64,000 nt of DNA from CAZOLI01 sp964580675 (GCA_964580675.1 CAZOLI010000002.1:94723-158722), one strand, 5' to 3'. Shown: positions 52,217-62,082, numbered from the stretch's first letter. The notes: a model not told the origin generated them from the sequence alone. Translations and numbers: made by a program.

Positions 52217-54826
52217 ATGAATATGGATGATTTTACGGTCAAAGCGTCGGAAGCCATTCAATCCGCACAGCAGCTTGCGTCCGAAAAGAGTCATCGAGAG
52301 GTGGACACGCCCCACCTCGCCATGGCCCTGGTGGACCAGTCCGGGGGGCTAATTCCCACACTGCTTGAACGAATTGGCGTTTCCCCCTCGGCGTACCGTG
52401 ACCGGATTGAGGACGAACTGGACAGCATCCCGGAGGTGACCAGCGGCATCGATGAACACCGGATGTCCCGGGAACTGGGTTCCTGCCTGCAGGGCGCCCA
52501 GCAGAAGGCCGAGGAGCTCGGTGACGAATACGTCAGCACCGAGCACCTGTTTCTTTCACTGGCCGAGTCCAAATCCACGCAGGAAGCGTTTAACGAACTG
52601 GGCCTGTCCGGCGACGTGATCCGTCAGGCCCTGGAAGGCGTCCGCGGTTCACAGCGGGTGACGGATCAGAACCCGGAAGACAAGTACGAAGCACTGGAAA
52701 AATACGCCATAGACCTCACCGAGATGGCCCGCGAGGGCGATCTGGACCCGGTCATCGGACGGGAGTCGGAAATTCGACGCCTGATGCAGGTGCTATCCCG
52801 CCGCACCAAGAACAACCCGGTGCTGATCGGGGAAGCGGGCGTCGGAAAAACGGCGATCGTCGAGGGGCTGGCCCGGCGAATCGCCGAAGGAGACGTTCCC
52901 GCGGGATTAAAGGACCGGCAAATTCTGTCACTCGACCTCGGCTCCATGGTGGCCGGCTCGAAATTCCGGGGCGAGTTCGAGGATCGACTGAAGGCCTTTA
53001 TCGACGAAGTCGTGGAATCCGAAGGACAGATTGTGCTGTTTATTGACGAATTGCACACCATCGTCGGCGCCGGCGCGTCCGAGGGATCCCAGGACGCCGC
53101 CAACATGCTGAAACCCCCGCTTGCCCGGGGCGAACTGCGCTGCATCGGCGCCACCACCCTGGACGAGTACCGCGAGCACGTGGAGGAGGATCAGGCGCTC
53201 GAACGGCGGTTTCAGCAGATTTTCATCGATGAACCAACCGTTGACGAAACGATTAGCATCCTCCGTGGTCTGAAGGAGCGGTACGAACTTCATCACGGCG
53301 TCCGGATTTCGGACGAGGCCGTTGTGGCGGCGGCCCAGCTGTCGGATCGTTACATCGCGGAACGATTTCTGCCGGACAAGGCGATCGACCTTATCGACGA
53401 GGCCGCCTCCTCCATTCGTCTCCAGATTGATTCGCGACCGGTGGACCTGGATCAGGTGGAGCGGGAAATCCGGCAGTACGAGGTGGAAGTCGAAGCCCTG
53501 AAAAACGAGGAGGACGAAAGTTCGCAGGATCGCCTCGATGAAATTCAGGAAGAACTGGCGGACCTCAAAGAAAAACGGGACGCACTGCAATCCCGCTGGC
53601 AGAACGAGAAGGAAAAGATCGAGCAGGTGCAGGAACTCAAGGAGAAGCGGGATGACCTCAAGATCAAGAAGGATAAGCTCGAACGGGAGGGCAAACTGGA
53701 CGAAGTGGCCGAAATTCAGTACTCCAAAATCCCGGAAATTGAGGAAGAACTGGACGAGTTGCAGCAGGAACTCGAGGAACTTCACGAGTCCGGGGACTCG
53801 CTTCTGCACGAAGAAGTGAAGGCCAACGACGTGGCCCGGATCGTTTCCCGCTGGACGGGCATCCCGGTCGAGAAGATGATGGAGGAGGAGAAGGAAAAAC
53901 TCCTCAGGATGGAGGAACGCATCCACCGGCGTGTCGTCGGTCAGGACCGCGCCGTAAAGTCCGTGTCCGAGGCCATTCGCCGTGCCAGAGCGGATCTGCA
54001 GGACCCGAACCGCCCCATCGGTACGTTCCTTTTCCTCGGGCCCACGGGCGTGGGCAAAACGGAGCTTGCACGATCACTCGCACACTTCCTGTTTGACGAC
54101 GAAGACGCCATGGTCCGGCTGGACATGTCCGAGTTCATGGAAAAACACGCCGTCAGCCGGTTGATCGGTGCTCCGCCGGGATACGTCGGATACCAGGAAG
54201 GCGGTCAGCTTACCGAAGCCGTCCGACGCCGGCCGTACTCGGTCGTGCTGCTGGACGAAATCGAAAAGGCCCATGACCAGGTGTACAACCTCCTCCTGCA
54301 GATCATGGACGAAGGCAAACTGACCGACCGGCACGGGCGGGAGGTGGATTTCACCAATTCAATTATGATTATGACCAGTAACATCGGGGCCCGCCTGATC
54401 CAGGAATCCGACAAAGAAGGGGACGCCCTGTTTGAGGAAGTGTTCTCGGAAGTGCAGAAACACTTCCGGCCGGAGTTCATCAACCGGATCGACGAAACGA
54501 TCGTGTTTGACGCATTAACGCTCGAACAGATCAAGGACATCGTGGACATCCAGATCGACCGCTTCGAGCGGGAACAGCTCACGCCGAAGGACATCAGCCT
54601 GGAACTCGACGCATCGGCAAAGGAGTTGCTGGCCGAAGCTGGATTTGATCCGGATTACGGTGCCCGGCCGCTGAAGCGGGTGATCCAGCAACGCGTGCAG
54701 AATCCGCTGGCCACCATGGTTCTGAAGGACGAACTGGAGAAAGGGCAAAGTGTCGAGGTCACCGCGGAGGGAGATGAACTGCAGTTTGACGTAAAATCCT
54801 CGGAGCCGAGCAAGGCGGCCACGTAA
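52217..54826 (+). CDS. clpB: ATP-dependent disaggregase ClpB
   Basis: 869 residues. The N domain (FTVKASEAIQSAQQLA) is followed by AAA-1 with GEAGVGKTAIVEGLA and VLFIDELHTIVGAGAS, a long coiled-coil M domain (about 405-525), and AAA-2 with GPTGVGKTELARSLA, VRLDMSEFMEKHAVSRLIGA and PPGYVGYQEGGQLTEAVRR. ClpB works with DnaK to rescue aggregated proteins under heat and other stress. There is no IGL/IGF loop for ClpP, consistent with ClpB and not ClpA/C. ATG 52223 is an alternative start two codons on. Confidence 0.97.
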   Translation: MNMDDFTVKASEAIQSAQQLASEKSHREVDTPHLAMALVDQSGGLIPTLLERIGVSPSAYRDRIEDELDSIPEVTSGIDEHRMSRELGSCLQGAQQKAEELGDEYVSTEHLFLSLAESKSTQEAFNELGLSGDVIRQALEGVRGSQRVTDQNPEDKYEALEKYAIDLTEMAREGDLDPVIGRESEIRRLMQVLSRRTKNNPVLIGEAGVGKTAIVEGLARRIAEGDVPAGLKDRQILSLDLGSMVAGSKFRGEFEDRLKAFIDEVVESEGQIVLFIDELHTIVGAGASEGSQDAANMLKPPLARGELRCIGATTLDEYREHVEEDQALERRFQQIFIDEPTVDETISILRGLKERYELHHGVRISDEAVVAAAQLSDRYIAERFLPDKAIDLIDEAASSIRLQIDSRPVDLDQVEREIRQYEVEVEALKNEEDESSQDRLDEIQEELADLKEKRDALQSRWQNEKEKIEQVQELKEKRDDLKIKKDKLEREGKLDEVAEIQYSKIPEIEEELDELQQELEELHESGDSLLHEEVKANDVARIVSRWTGIPVEKMMEEEKEKLLRMEERIHRRVVGQDRAVKSVSEAIRRARADLQDPNRPIGTFLFLGPTGVGKTELARSLAHFLFDDEDAMVRLDMSEFMEKHAVSRLIGAPPGYVGYQEGGQLTEAVRRRPYSVVLLDEIEKAHDQVYNLLLQIMDEGKLTDRHGREVDFTNSIMIMTSNIGARLIQESDKEGDALFEEVFSEVQKHFRPEFINRIDETIVFDALTLEQIKDIVDIQIDRFEREQLTPKDISLELDASAKELLAEAGFDPDYGARPLKRVIQQRVQNPLATMVLKDELEKGQSVEVTAEGDELQFDVKSSEPSKAAT

Positions 54827-54833
54827 TATTATA

Positions 54834-54863
54834 TTGATTGTCAGGGGTTGTGTCTGGTATATT
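54834..54863 (+). promoter_or_regulatory. Sigma-70-like promoter
   Basis: TTGATT (54834-54839) and TATATT (54858-54863), 18 bases apart, the same hexamers as the promoter at 51626. It precedes the zinc-ribbon gene by about 85 bases and begins right after clpB ends. Confidence 0.55.
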
Positions 54864-54947
54864 TTGAATGAGGGGTTGTTGATGAAGGAGTGACACACCC
54901 GGGGATTGATCCGCCTTGCACATTACCTGGAAGAAGGTGGGGAGAAC

Positions 54948-55589
54948 ATGGAGATACAATTTCACTGCCGGTGCGGTCGGATGCTGAAAGTATCCGACGA
55001 ACACGCCGGCGAAAAAGTGCGCTGTCCGGGTTGCCGGAGCGTGGTGACCGCCCCCCGTTCACCGGGCCGAAAACGGTCCGACGACACGTTTCATCACACC
55101 AACCAAACTACCGGGCCCGAACAGACATCAAGCCGCGATAAACGCCGCCGTCATCACGAATCCCACCGGGATCCCCAATTTACGGATGGGGATCGGACCT
55201 GTCCGGTCTGTGACGGATCAACCAGCCGGGAGGCCACGTTCTGCCGCCAGTGCGGCTCCCGCATCGGGCCGGAAGGAGCCGCTGAGAAGGAATCACAACG
55301 CAACCGGGACCGGACCGGTCAATATCAGCGAGAACAGACCCGTCCCCGATCCGATCCCAAAGCGTTCCTAATTTTTCTTCTGGGCATTATCGGGTGTGTG
55401 GTCTGGGTAACGGCCCCCATTGTTGGTCCGGTCGCCATGATACTCGGGAACCGTCATCGCAAAAAGGTGCGGGAAGGGGTGTACCGGAAGAGCGGATGGG
55501 CCGCGGCGGGTTGGATACTGGGCATGTTCGAAACCGGCATTTCCCTTCTTGTCGTGGGCCTGTTTGTCCTGGCCATTCTGGCCGCTTAG
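54948..55589 (+). CDS. Zinc-ribbon membrane protein (DUF4190-like C-terminus)
   Basis: ATG 54948 follows GGTGGGGAG; 213 residues. The start IQFHCRCGRMLKVSDEHAGE...VRCPGC is a zinc ribbon very common in planctomycete proteins. A second ribbon is CPVCDGSTSREATFCRQCG. After a basic linker come two membrane helices (FLIFLLGIIGCVVWVTAPIV and GISLLVVGLFVLAILA) with GPVAMILGNRHRKKVREG between, as in DUF4190-type proteins. The role is not known. Confidence 0.85.
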   Translation: MEIQFHCRCGRMLKVSDEHAGEKVRCPGCRSVVTAPRSPGRKRSDDTFHHTNQTTGPEQTSSRDKRRRHHESHRDPQFTDGDRTCPVCDGSTSREATFCRQCGSRIGPEGAAEKESQRNRDRTGQYQREQTRPRSDPKAFLIFLLGIIGCVVWVTAPIVGPVAMILGNRHRKKVREGVYRKSGWAAAGWILGMFETGISLLVVGLFVLAILAA

Positions 55590-55722
55590 ACACACCATTA
55601 CCGGCATGTGTCTGATGTGGGTAAAGATTCAGGGATGACCAACATACGCTTGGTGGGGAGCGGTATCCACTTATCGCACATTTCCCCACGTTCAGCGGCC
55701 TATAGTGGCAAAAAACCCGGAA

Positions 55723-55923
55723 TTAATGGTGTCCCCAGTGGTCGGGGTCACTCCGGTCGTAGTGGAAAAAGTGCCGGTCGATGAAGTGGTGGGCCCTGTG
55801 GACGTCCTCCGTGAACTTGTGCCAGTGGCGTGCGTTGTGGTCACCGTCAAACACGCAGCCGCTGGAAAGCGACATCACGGCACAGACGACAAGAAAAAAG
55901 GCCACTGTGAGCAGCTTTCTCAT
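55723..55923 (-). CDS. Small His-rich lipoprotein
   Basis: Start ATG 55923 on the - strand has AAGGAGGAAACG upstream, an excellent ribosome site; 66 residues. The signal peptide MRKLLTVAFFLVVCAVMSLS ends in a lipobox with Cys (SSGC). The mature part is only about 43 residues and has roughly ten histidines (HNARHWHKF, HRAHHFIDRHFFHY, HWGHH), which suggests metal binding at the envelope. No family recognised. It is monocistronic. Confidence 0.75.
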   Translation of the reverse strand: MRKLLTVAFFLVVCAVMSLSSGCVFDGDHNARHWHKFTEDVHRAHHFIDRHFFHYDRSDPDHWGHH

Positions 55924-56325
55924 GCTTCGTTTCCTCCTTCCTGACTGGAATGAAGCCAAGTCCATTCGTACGGTTACCTCAGCGGCACCGGTTCAGACTC
56001 CGTTTATTTCATGATCAAAAACATTTTATGTTCTTTGGGTAATCGAATCAAGTTCGGTTATTTCACCGGTATTTTTCTTCCATTCGAAATGGAAAAACCG
56101 TGATTTCCGTGACAGATTTGCCACGGTGTCATTTGTTTTATTGAACGAATTCTTCCGGTGGTGACCTCCGTAGACGGACGCCCGTTAGGTGTAATTCCGG
56201 TACCAATCGGGGTGGAATCTTGATATTTCGGGGGGATACGGTTAATTTGTTATCCCCGTTCTATCCGATGAAGGAGTTCGTCGTTCGTTCGGGTACGGCT
56301 CTAACGTTACGCTTATCTACACATT
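55924..56325. other. Intergenic stretch between lipoprotein and kdsD
   Basis: 402 bases. The first part carries the upstream signals of the - strand lipoprotein. A 7-bp hairpin, GGGGATA (56232-56238) with TATCCCC (56251-56257) and no T run, lies 70 bases before kdsD. I see no gene and no clear promoter for kdsD. Confidence 0.55.
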
Positions 56326-57297
56326 ATGTCGGAAACGGATCTGGACTTTGCGAAAAATGTGCTGGAGACCGAGGCAAATGCCATTCTCCATCTCCGGGAC
56401 CGTCTCGGAAATGAACTAACGGATCTCGTGGAACGCATCCTGGATTGTGACGGTCGGCTGGTGGCCACGGGAATGGGAAAAACCGGATTGGTCGCCCGAA
56501 AACTGTCCTCCACCCTGGCCAGCACCGGTACTCCTTCTCTTTACCTGCACCCGGCGGAAGCGTACCACGGAGATCTCGGCCGGGTGACCAACGAGGACCT
56601 TGTGCTTATGCTGTCCAACAGCGGGGAAACGGAAGAACTGCTTCGTCTCGTTGAGCCTCTTCGGGGCGTCGGCCCGTTTATAGCGGCAATCACCTCGGAC
56701 AACGAAAGTTCCCTCGGGCAACACGCGGACCTTACGCTGGAAATCGGGGATCTTGAGGAGGCCTGTCCGATGGGACTGGCGCCCTCCTCGAGTTCAACGG
56801 CCATGCTGGCTCTGGGAGACGCGATTAGCCTGACGGTTCTCGAAAACCGTGATTTTAACCGGGAGGAATACGCCCGGTACCATCCGGGAGGCTCCCTCGG
56901 CCGCAAATTGATGAAAGTTCGGGAATTGATGCGGGAAGGGGACAAAAACCCGATCGTCAATGAGAACACACCCGTGCGCGAGGCCCTTGTAACCATCACC
57001 GGGGCAAGAGCCGGGGCCATTAACGTCGTGAATGAAGAGGGAAAACTTTCGGGCATTTTCACGGACGGTGACCTCCGGCGGCTGACCGAACGCGGCGAGG
57101 ACAATTTTAGCAAACGAAAAATTCGGGACGTCATGACCACCGATCCTATTACCGTGCAACCGGACCAGCTGGCGACCGAAGCCGGACGCATTATGAAGGA
57201 AAAGAAGGTGGACGAACTTCCGGTGGTGGACGGTGAACATGTACCGGTGGGGATGCTGGATCTTCAGGACATTCTTGAAGCCAAACTCGTGGAGTGA
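56326..57297 (+). CDS. kdsD: Arabinose-5-phosphate isomerase KdsD/KpsF
   Basis: 323 residues. The SIS domain (GMGKTGLVARKLSSTLASTG, LSNSGETEELLRLVEPLR, PSSSSTAMLALGDAI) is followed by two CBS domains (about 200-320; GAINVVNEEGKLSGIFTDGD). It interconverts ribulose-5-phosphate and arabinose-5-phosphate, the first step of Kdo synthesis for LPS. It is 3 bases before kdsC and begins the Kdo/LPS operon. Confidence 0.95.
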   Translation: MSETDLDFAKNVLETEANAILHLRDRLGNELTDLVERILDCDGRLVATGMGKTGLVARKLSSTLASTGTPSLYLHPAEAYHGDLGRVTNEDLVLMLSNSGETEELLRLVEPLRGVGPFIAAITSDNESSLGQHADLTLEIGDLEEACPMGLAPSSSSTAMLALGDAISLTVLENRDFNREEYARYHPGGSLGRKLMKVRELMREGDKNPIVNENTPVREALVTITGARAGAINVVNEEGKLSGIFTDGDLRRLTERGEDNFSKRKIRDVMTTDPITVQPDQLATEAGRIMKEKKVDELPVVDGEHVPVGMLDLQDILEAKLVE

Positions 57298-57300
57298 CAG

Positions 57301-57810
57301 ATGACTGATCCCGGAAACGTAACCCTGGTTGTCTCGGACTGTGACGGTGTGCTGACGGACGGTTCTCTTCACCTCACCCCGGATCGGGAGCTGTTCAAAC
57401 AGTTTCACGTTCATGACGGATCCGCCGTAAAGTTTCTGCAGGAGGCGGGGTTCACCGTCTGTTTCCTTTCCGGCCGGACCTCGAAACCCCTTCGGAAGCG
57501 AGCGGATGAACTGGACGTGGCCGACTGCGTTACAGGGGTCTCCGACAAAGAACAGACCTGCCGGGATTTTGCTGAACAACATGATTCCACACTGAATGAG
57601 GTTTGTTACATCGGCGACGACCTCACCGACCTGGGGGCCATAAAAGCCGCCGGGTTTTCGGCCACTCCCAGCAACGGACGCCCCCGAATCCAGGAGGTGG
57701 TCGATTACGTGACCGAGTCCGCCGGCGGAAACGGAGCGTTCCGCGATCTCGCGGAATTCCTCCTCCGCAGACAGGACAAATGGGCCAAGATCCGCTCCTC
57801 GTATGCATGA
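57301..57810 (+). CDS. kdsC: Kdo-8-phosphate phosphatase KdsC
   Basis: 169 residues of the HAD family without a cap: motif I VVSDCDGVLTDGS, motif II FLSGRTS, motif III with CYIGDDLTDLGAIKAAG. It removes phosphate from 3-deoxy-D-manno-octulosonate-8-phosphate in Kdo synthesis. The stop overlaps the next start (ATGA). Confidence 0.94.
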   Translation: MTDPGNVTLVVSDCDGVLTDGSLHLTPDRELFKQFHVHDGSAVKFLQEAGFTVCFLSGRTSKPLRKRADELDVADCVTGVSDKEQTCRDFAEQHDSTLNEVCYIGDDLTDLGAIKAAGFSATPSNGRPRIQEVVDYVTESAGGNGAFRDLAEFLLRRQDKWAKIRSSYA

Positions 57811-60197
57811 AAAAAGCGGCCTTCATACTCCTGTTCCTGTTTTCCGGCCTGACAATCTACTTCCTCACCCTTCATCGGGATCGGGAGCCGGAAAACGGCG
57901 CACCTGCCCCATCTCGAGATAGAATCCCCGTACAGAAATCGGACTCGGAACCATCCGATGCCACCCGGACCCCTCCCTTCAGGGCCCCGTGGTACGAGCA
58001 TACTTCCGACCGGAAGCCCACGTGGATCCTACGGGGACAGCAGGGAACGGTAAAACAGTCCACAAATGTCGTTGTTGTGCAGGAGCCGGTGGTCGATTAT
58101 TTTCCCCGAAATGAGAACGAACGGGAGGTACGGAAGGTTCGCATCAGAGGAAACCGCGGGCGAAAAAAATCCGATGCCCATGTGGTGGTTCAGGGAAACG
58201 TCCGGGTCAACACCGACGCGGGACACAGGCTGACGACGGAACGCCTTCACACGCTGTACCGGAAACGGGAACTATATACCGGCCCGGAGGATCCGGTTCA
58301 TCTGGAACATGGGAATCTTCGGGTACAGGGAAATGGCTTTCACGGTCGCACCGAATTGGATCGGTATCGGCTTAAAAACGCCGTTCGTTTAAAAATTGAT
58401 CGGGAACAGCGTTCGGATGCGGAATCCGGTGAACACCGGAAAACGGAACCGGCCGACCCGACGTATTACATTACCGGTGGTGGACCGTTCCGGATGAAAC
58501 GACTTCGGGACGGTTCGGAAGGGGTAACGTGGCGGGCGGAAATTCAGAACGACGCCTTTCTGTACCGGGCACGCCCCTCCGGCACACTGCGGGTGCGGTC
58601 CGGACGCATGACCGTCTGGCTGGTGGAACACCGCAGTAACTCGTCGGATGATTCCGATGAACAATCCCCGAAGGAACCGGACCGGGTGGGCCGGCGAATG
58701 ACGCTAAAAAAGATTCGCGCACGAAATCACGTGGTGGCCCGGTCCCCGAGGTATTCCGTCCACACCGACCGGCTTGTGCTGGACCGGCGGTCCGGGGCCG
58801 AAAAATTGACGTTTCGTGGGACGGATCAGGAAATCTGGTTTCCGACCGGAGAAGGGAAGAGTCACGTTCCCGGTGGTAAAAAGGAAGAAAAAACCGGTAG
58901 CATAAGGAGGGAGAAGAAGGGAACCACCGTTCGGTTCTCCGGTCCGGGTTCGGTGGTGCAAAAACCGGCACCGCCATCACAGGGATCCGAGAAATCCCGG
59001 ACGAATCTCCATACGGCAACGTTTCAAAACGACGTCCGATTGACGAGGAGCAACACGGATCTGTCCGCGGACCGTGTTACAATTCAGTTCCGCGTTAACG
59101 AGGATAACCGGAATTCGGAGAAACACCGCGGGAAGCCAGACGTGCGTACCATTCATGCCGAAAAGAACGTGCTGTACGCCGGTTCCCGAATTGCGGCTTC
59201 CGGGGATGTCCTTGACTGGTCCATTGATTCCGGCCAGGTGCGACTGACCGGAACGCCGAATGCCCGTGTATCGGATTTCGTTCGACGGCTCTCGGGTCAA
59301 ACCATTCGGGTGGATCGATCGGCGAAACAGGTTCATGCCACAGGGGGTGCTGAAACGGTGGTCACCGTTCGCGACCGGCAGATATTTGCCGGCATGTTTT
59401 CCGAACGGTCCGTTCCGGGACGTCCGGAACCGGATCACGATCGCTGGAAGGTGACGGCCGATAACATAACGATTGCACAAACACCGGGAGCGTCCCGGTT
59501 GAAGCAGTTTCGGGCATCCGGTGATGTGGCATTAAACGGACCGGACGCCGAAGGAAAAGGAGACACCTTTCTCCTCGATCATCGATCGGACACCGCGGTA
59601 CTTTCCGGAGAAAAGCAGGAGGCGATGATGAAACAAAATCGAAACCGCTTCCGTGCGAAAATAATTCGATACCGGCTGGACGCGCAGGTGGCCCATTTGA
59701 TTCATCCGAAACGGGTACGGCTGGTCTACCGGGAGGAATCGGATACGTCCCGGGAAAAGACAAACAGCCGGGACCGGTTAATGCACATTTACACCCGAGA
59801 TCCGGTTGTGCTGAACCGCAGGAGTGGCACCGTCTCCCTTCTGGGACGGTCACACCTGATCCAGCCGTCGTCGAGGATGCGCGGGGATCGAATGCGGATT
59901 CGGTACGACCGGGAGAAGAAAGACGTTTTGCGGGCGGTTCTTGCAAAAGGAAACGTGTTTCTGGATGATCGACGGGGACGGGCGAGAGGCGATTTGATCA
60001 GGTGGAATGTGGTGGCCGATACACTGGAGGTCCGCGGCCAGCCGTCGGCCTTTGTCCATTACGAGGGACGCCGGGCGAAATACGAAATTGTGACGATATC
60101 GGAAAATTGGACACGGTTCCGCGGCGAGAACAGGAAGTGGGATCGGGCCGGCAAAGTCTGGAAACGAAATAACGGAGAGGACGAAAACGATGAGTGA
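57807..60197 (+). CDS. Large LptC/LptA (OstA)-like LPS-transport protein
   Basis: ATG 57807 gives 796 residues; a longer frame lies inside kdsC. An uncleaved-type signal anchor (FILLFLFSGLTIYFLTLH) is followed by an LptC-like beta-jellyroll part and several OstA/LptA-like repeats (VVVQGNVRVNTDAGHRLTTE; VRLTRSNTDLSADRVTIQF; AASGDVLDWS; FLDDRRGRARGDLIRWNV). In E. coli the kdsD-kdsC-lptC-lptA order puts two separate proteins here; this gene looks like a single long bridge protein of LptC plus repeated LptA-like units. It should carry LPS between membranes. No lptB is present in the window. Confidence 0.78.
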   Translation: MKKAAFILLFLFSGLTIYFLTLHRDREPENGAPAPSRDRIPVQKSDSEPSDATRTPPFRAPWYEHTSDRKPTWILRGQQGTVKQSTNVVVVQEPVVDYFPRNENEREVRKVRIRGNRGRKKSDAHVVVQGNVRVNTDAGHRLTTERLHTLYRKRELYTGPEDPVHLEHGNLRVQGNGFHGRTELDRYRLKNAVRLKIDREQRSDAESGEHRKTEPADPTYYITGGGPFRMKRLRDGSEGVTWRAEIQNDAFLYRARPSGTLRVRSGRMTVWLVEHRSNSSDDSDEQSPKEPDRVGRRMTLKKIRARNHVVARSPRYSVHTDRLVLDRRSGAEKLTFRGTDQEIWFPTGEGKSHVPGGKKEEKTGSIRREKKGTTVRFSGPGSVVQKPAPPSQGSEKSRTNLHTATFQNDVRLTRSNTDLSADRVTIQFRVNEDNRNSEKHRGKPDVRTIHAEKNVLYAGSRIAASGDVLDWSIDSGQVRLTGTPNARVSDFVRRLSGQTIRVDRSAKQVHATGGAETVVTVRDRQIFAGMFSERSVPGRPEPDHDRWKVTADNITIAQTPGASRLKQFRASGDVALNGPDAEGKGDTFLLDHRSDTAVLSGEKQEAMMKQNRNRFRAKIIRYRLDAQVAHLIHPKRVRLVYREESDTSREKTNSRDRLMHIYTRDPVVLNRRSGTVSLLGRSHLIQPSSRMRGDRMRIRYDREKKDVLRAVLAKGNVFLDDRRGRARGDLIRWNVVADTLEVRGQPSAFVHYEGRRAKYEIVTISENWTRFRGENRKWDRAGKVWKRNNGEDENDE

Positions 60198-60621
60198 TTT
60201 TGGTCTGCTGGAAATCTTTGTGCTGCTGCTTCTCGGCGTCGTCGTCTTCGGCGGGGATCTGCCGAAGGTGGGACGGAAACTGGGCCAGGTGTGGAGCACT
60301 TTGCGCCGGATGTTCCTGGAGTTCAAACAGCAGATGGACAACGAGGCGATTATGATGGACGAAGAACTGTCGGAAATGGAAGAGCAGGCCCGGTCCGGCC
60401 TGGAAATCGACGAATTGACCGGCATTGATTATTCCGAGGAGGCGGCGGAACTGGCCGATTCGGACAACCCGGAAAACGACGAAGAAGAGACCGAAGGTGC
60501 TCAATCGGAAAGTGCCCCGGAATCCAATGACCCGGTATCCAGCGACGAAGAAGAACCCCGGGAAGAACGCGTTGAAAACAAGTCCGGTTCCGGGAATACC
60601 CCTGAAACGAATAATGACTAA
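60190..60621 (+). CDS. TatA/TatB-type twin-arginine translocase subunit
   Basis: 143 residues. The N-terminus is the Tat pattern: a single helix with LEIFVLLLLGVVVFGGDLPK, the F-G-x-x-x-LP hinge, then an amphipathic helix (KVGRKLGQVWSTLRRM). A long Glu/Ser-rich acidic tail follows. Length and tail resemble TatB more than TatA, but the family cannot be split by eye. It overlaps the LPS-transport gene by 8 bases. No tatC is present here. Confidence 0.85.
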   Translation: MSDFGLLEIFVLLLLGVVVFGGDLPKVGRKLGQVWSTLRRMFLEFKQQMDNEAIMMDEELSEMEEQARSGLEIDELTGIDYSEEAAELADSDNPENDEEETEGAQSESAPESNDPVSSDEEEPREERVENKSGSGNTPETNND

Positions 60622-61231
60622 CACAAATCAGCAAACCATCGACCGATCCCGGTTTGCGAAGGGGGCGGCGGAGGCGGCTCCCGAATTACTCGGCGATCGA
60701 TTGTGTTCAACACGGGGTGGTGAACAAACCGGGGGCACCATTATCGAAACCGAAGCATACGTGTCCGAGGGGGACGACGCCAACCACGCCGTGCAGTCCG
60801 GACGAACGAACCGGAACCGCCCCATGTTCGGTCCGCCGGGATATGCCTATGTCTATAAGATCTACGGCATGTACAGCTGTTTGAACGTGGTCTGCCGGGA
60901 GGAGGACGTGCCGGAGGCGGTGTTGATTCGGGCCCTTCGGCCGAAGAAGGGTCGGGACGTGATGATTCGTCGGCGACAGGAAAATCGTTCCACGCCCGTT
61001 CCGGAAGGAGAAGTGGCGTCCGGTCCGGGCAAACTCACCATGGCCCTGGACATCTCCACCGATCAGAACGGGATGGACCTGACCGGCGGGGGGACGGTCT
61101 GGATTGAACCCGGAACCGACGTGGACGAAAATCAAGTAATAACGGGTCCCCGGGTGGGGATTGATTACGCCGAACGAGCGGCGGACTGGCCACTGCGATT
61201 TTGGGTATCCGGATCGAAGGAAGTCGAGTGA
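60614..61231 (+). CDS. 3-methyladenine DNA glycosylase (Mpg/AAG family)
   Basis: ATG 60614 overlaps the Tat gene by 8 bases; 205 residues, the usual length. The family motifs GGTIIETEAYVSEGDDANHA, RNRPMFGPPGYAYVYKIYGM and GPGKLTMALDIS are all present, including the catalytic Glu of the IETEAY segment. It removes alkylated purines in base-excision repair. It ends the operon that starts with kdsD. Confidence 0.95.
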   Translation: MTNTNQQTIDRSRFAKGAAEAAPELLGDRLCSTRGGEQTGGTIIETEAYVSEGDDANHAVQSGRTNRNRPMFGPPGYAYVYKIYGMYSCLNVVCREEDVPEAVLIRALRPKKGRDVMIRRRQENRSTPVPEGEVASGPGKLTMALDISTDQNGMDLTGGGTVWIEPGTDVDENQVITGPRVGIDYAERAADWPLRFWVSGSKEVE

Positions 61232-61296
61232 ATTCCACTGTGTTTCGGTGGATGAGAGAACACATTTTCAAAATGATGGTTGTTCACAGGTAACCA

Positions 61297-61971
61297 ATGG
61301 AAGACGATACCAACATATTTCTGAACATGGTTTTTATTGTGTTGTTTGTCGCGGTCCTCGGGGTGGTTGGTTTCTTTGGTGTGCCCATCTTTTTTATGGC
61401 TTCAACAAAAACCACTTCCGCTCCCTCCTCGAAGAAAAAGGTAAAGATAAAAAAGACACCCCCAAAGAAATCGTCCCCAAAGAAGACCACGACCTCAATT
61501 GTTGAAAAGCGGGAAACGTCCGAGAACGTCACGGTGAAAAACGCCCGGCAAACCTCGGATGGTTCCTATCTGATCACCTTTGAATATCGTTTCCCCGGCG
61601 AAGAACCAATAGATGAATTCTCGATACGGACCACGGAGGATCTGGGGCCGATCAATGGTGATGCAGAAGAAAACAGGGACCCACAGGGATCCCTTTCCCC
61701 TGAGGGTGTCAAAGGATCACCGCCCCATTCGTCGCCCGTCGAGTTTGTGCTTCGATATGAACCGGGATCCAAACTGCAGGAGAAGGGGCGTGAAATCAAA
61801 GTAGGCGTCCGTAGTAAGCGGAAGCAGGACGAGGGGAAGGAAACGACAATTACCTTAACCAGAACCTTTCACCTCTATCCGGAAGAGGACGGCATTTCGG
61901 TTGAACCGCCCTCGGACGCCGGGAAACAGGACGAGGAACGTCTTGAGGAAATGCCGAAAGGGGAAGACTAA
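61297..61971 (+). CDS. Membrane-anchored protein of unknown function
   Basis: 224 residues: one N-terminal membrane helix (about 9-34), a basic Lys/Thr/Ser/Pro linker, then a beta-rich domain of about 110 residues (SYLITFEYRFPGEEPIDEFS; TITLTRTFHLYP) that could be an Ig-like fold, and an acidic tail. I do not recognise it. It follows mpg by 65 bases and may be its own transcript. Confidence 0.72.
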   Translation: MEDDTNIFLNMVFIVLFVAVLGVVGFFGVPIFFMASTKTTSAPSSKKKVKIKKTPPKKSSPKKTTTSIVEKRETSENVTVKNARQTSDGSYLITFEYRFPGEEPIDEFSIRTTEDLGPINGDAEENRDPQGSLSPEGVKGSPPHSSPVEFVLRYEPGSKLQEKGREIKVGVRSKRKQDEGKETTITLTRTFHLYPEEDGISVEPPSDAGKQDEERLEEMPKGED

Positions 61972-62082
61972 CTCGGAACGTGCTCAACAAAGTTGAACAC
62001 AGGGGTAAGTGAGCTACTTCTCCTCATCTGTTACAGATTGAACTGAATTTAAAAACGGATAAGAAGGAGAAGGAACACCCCG

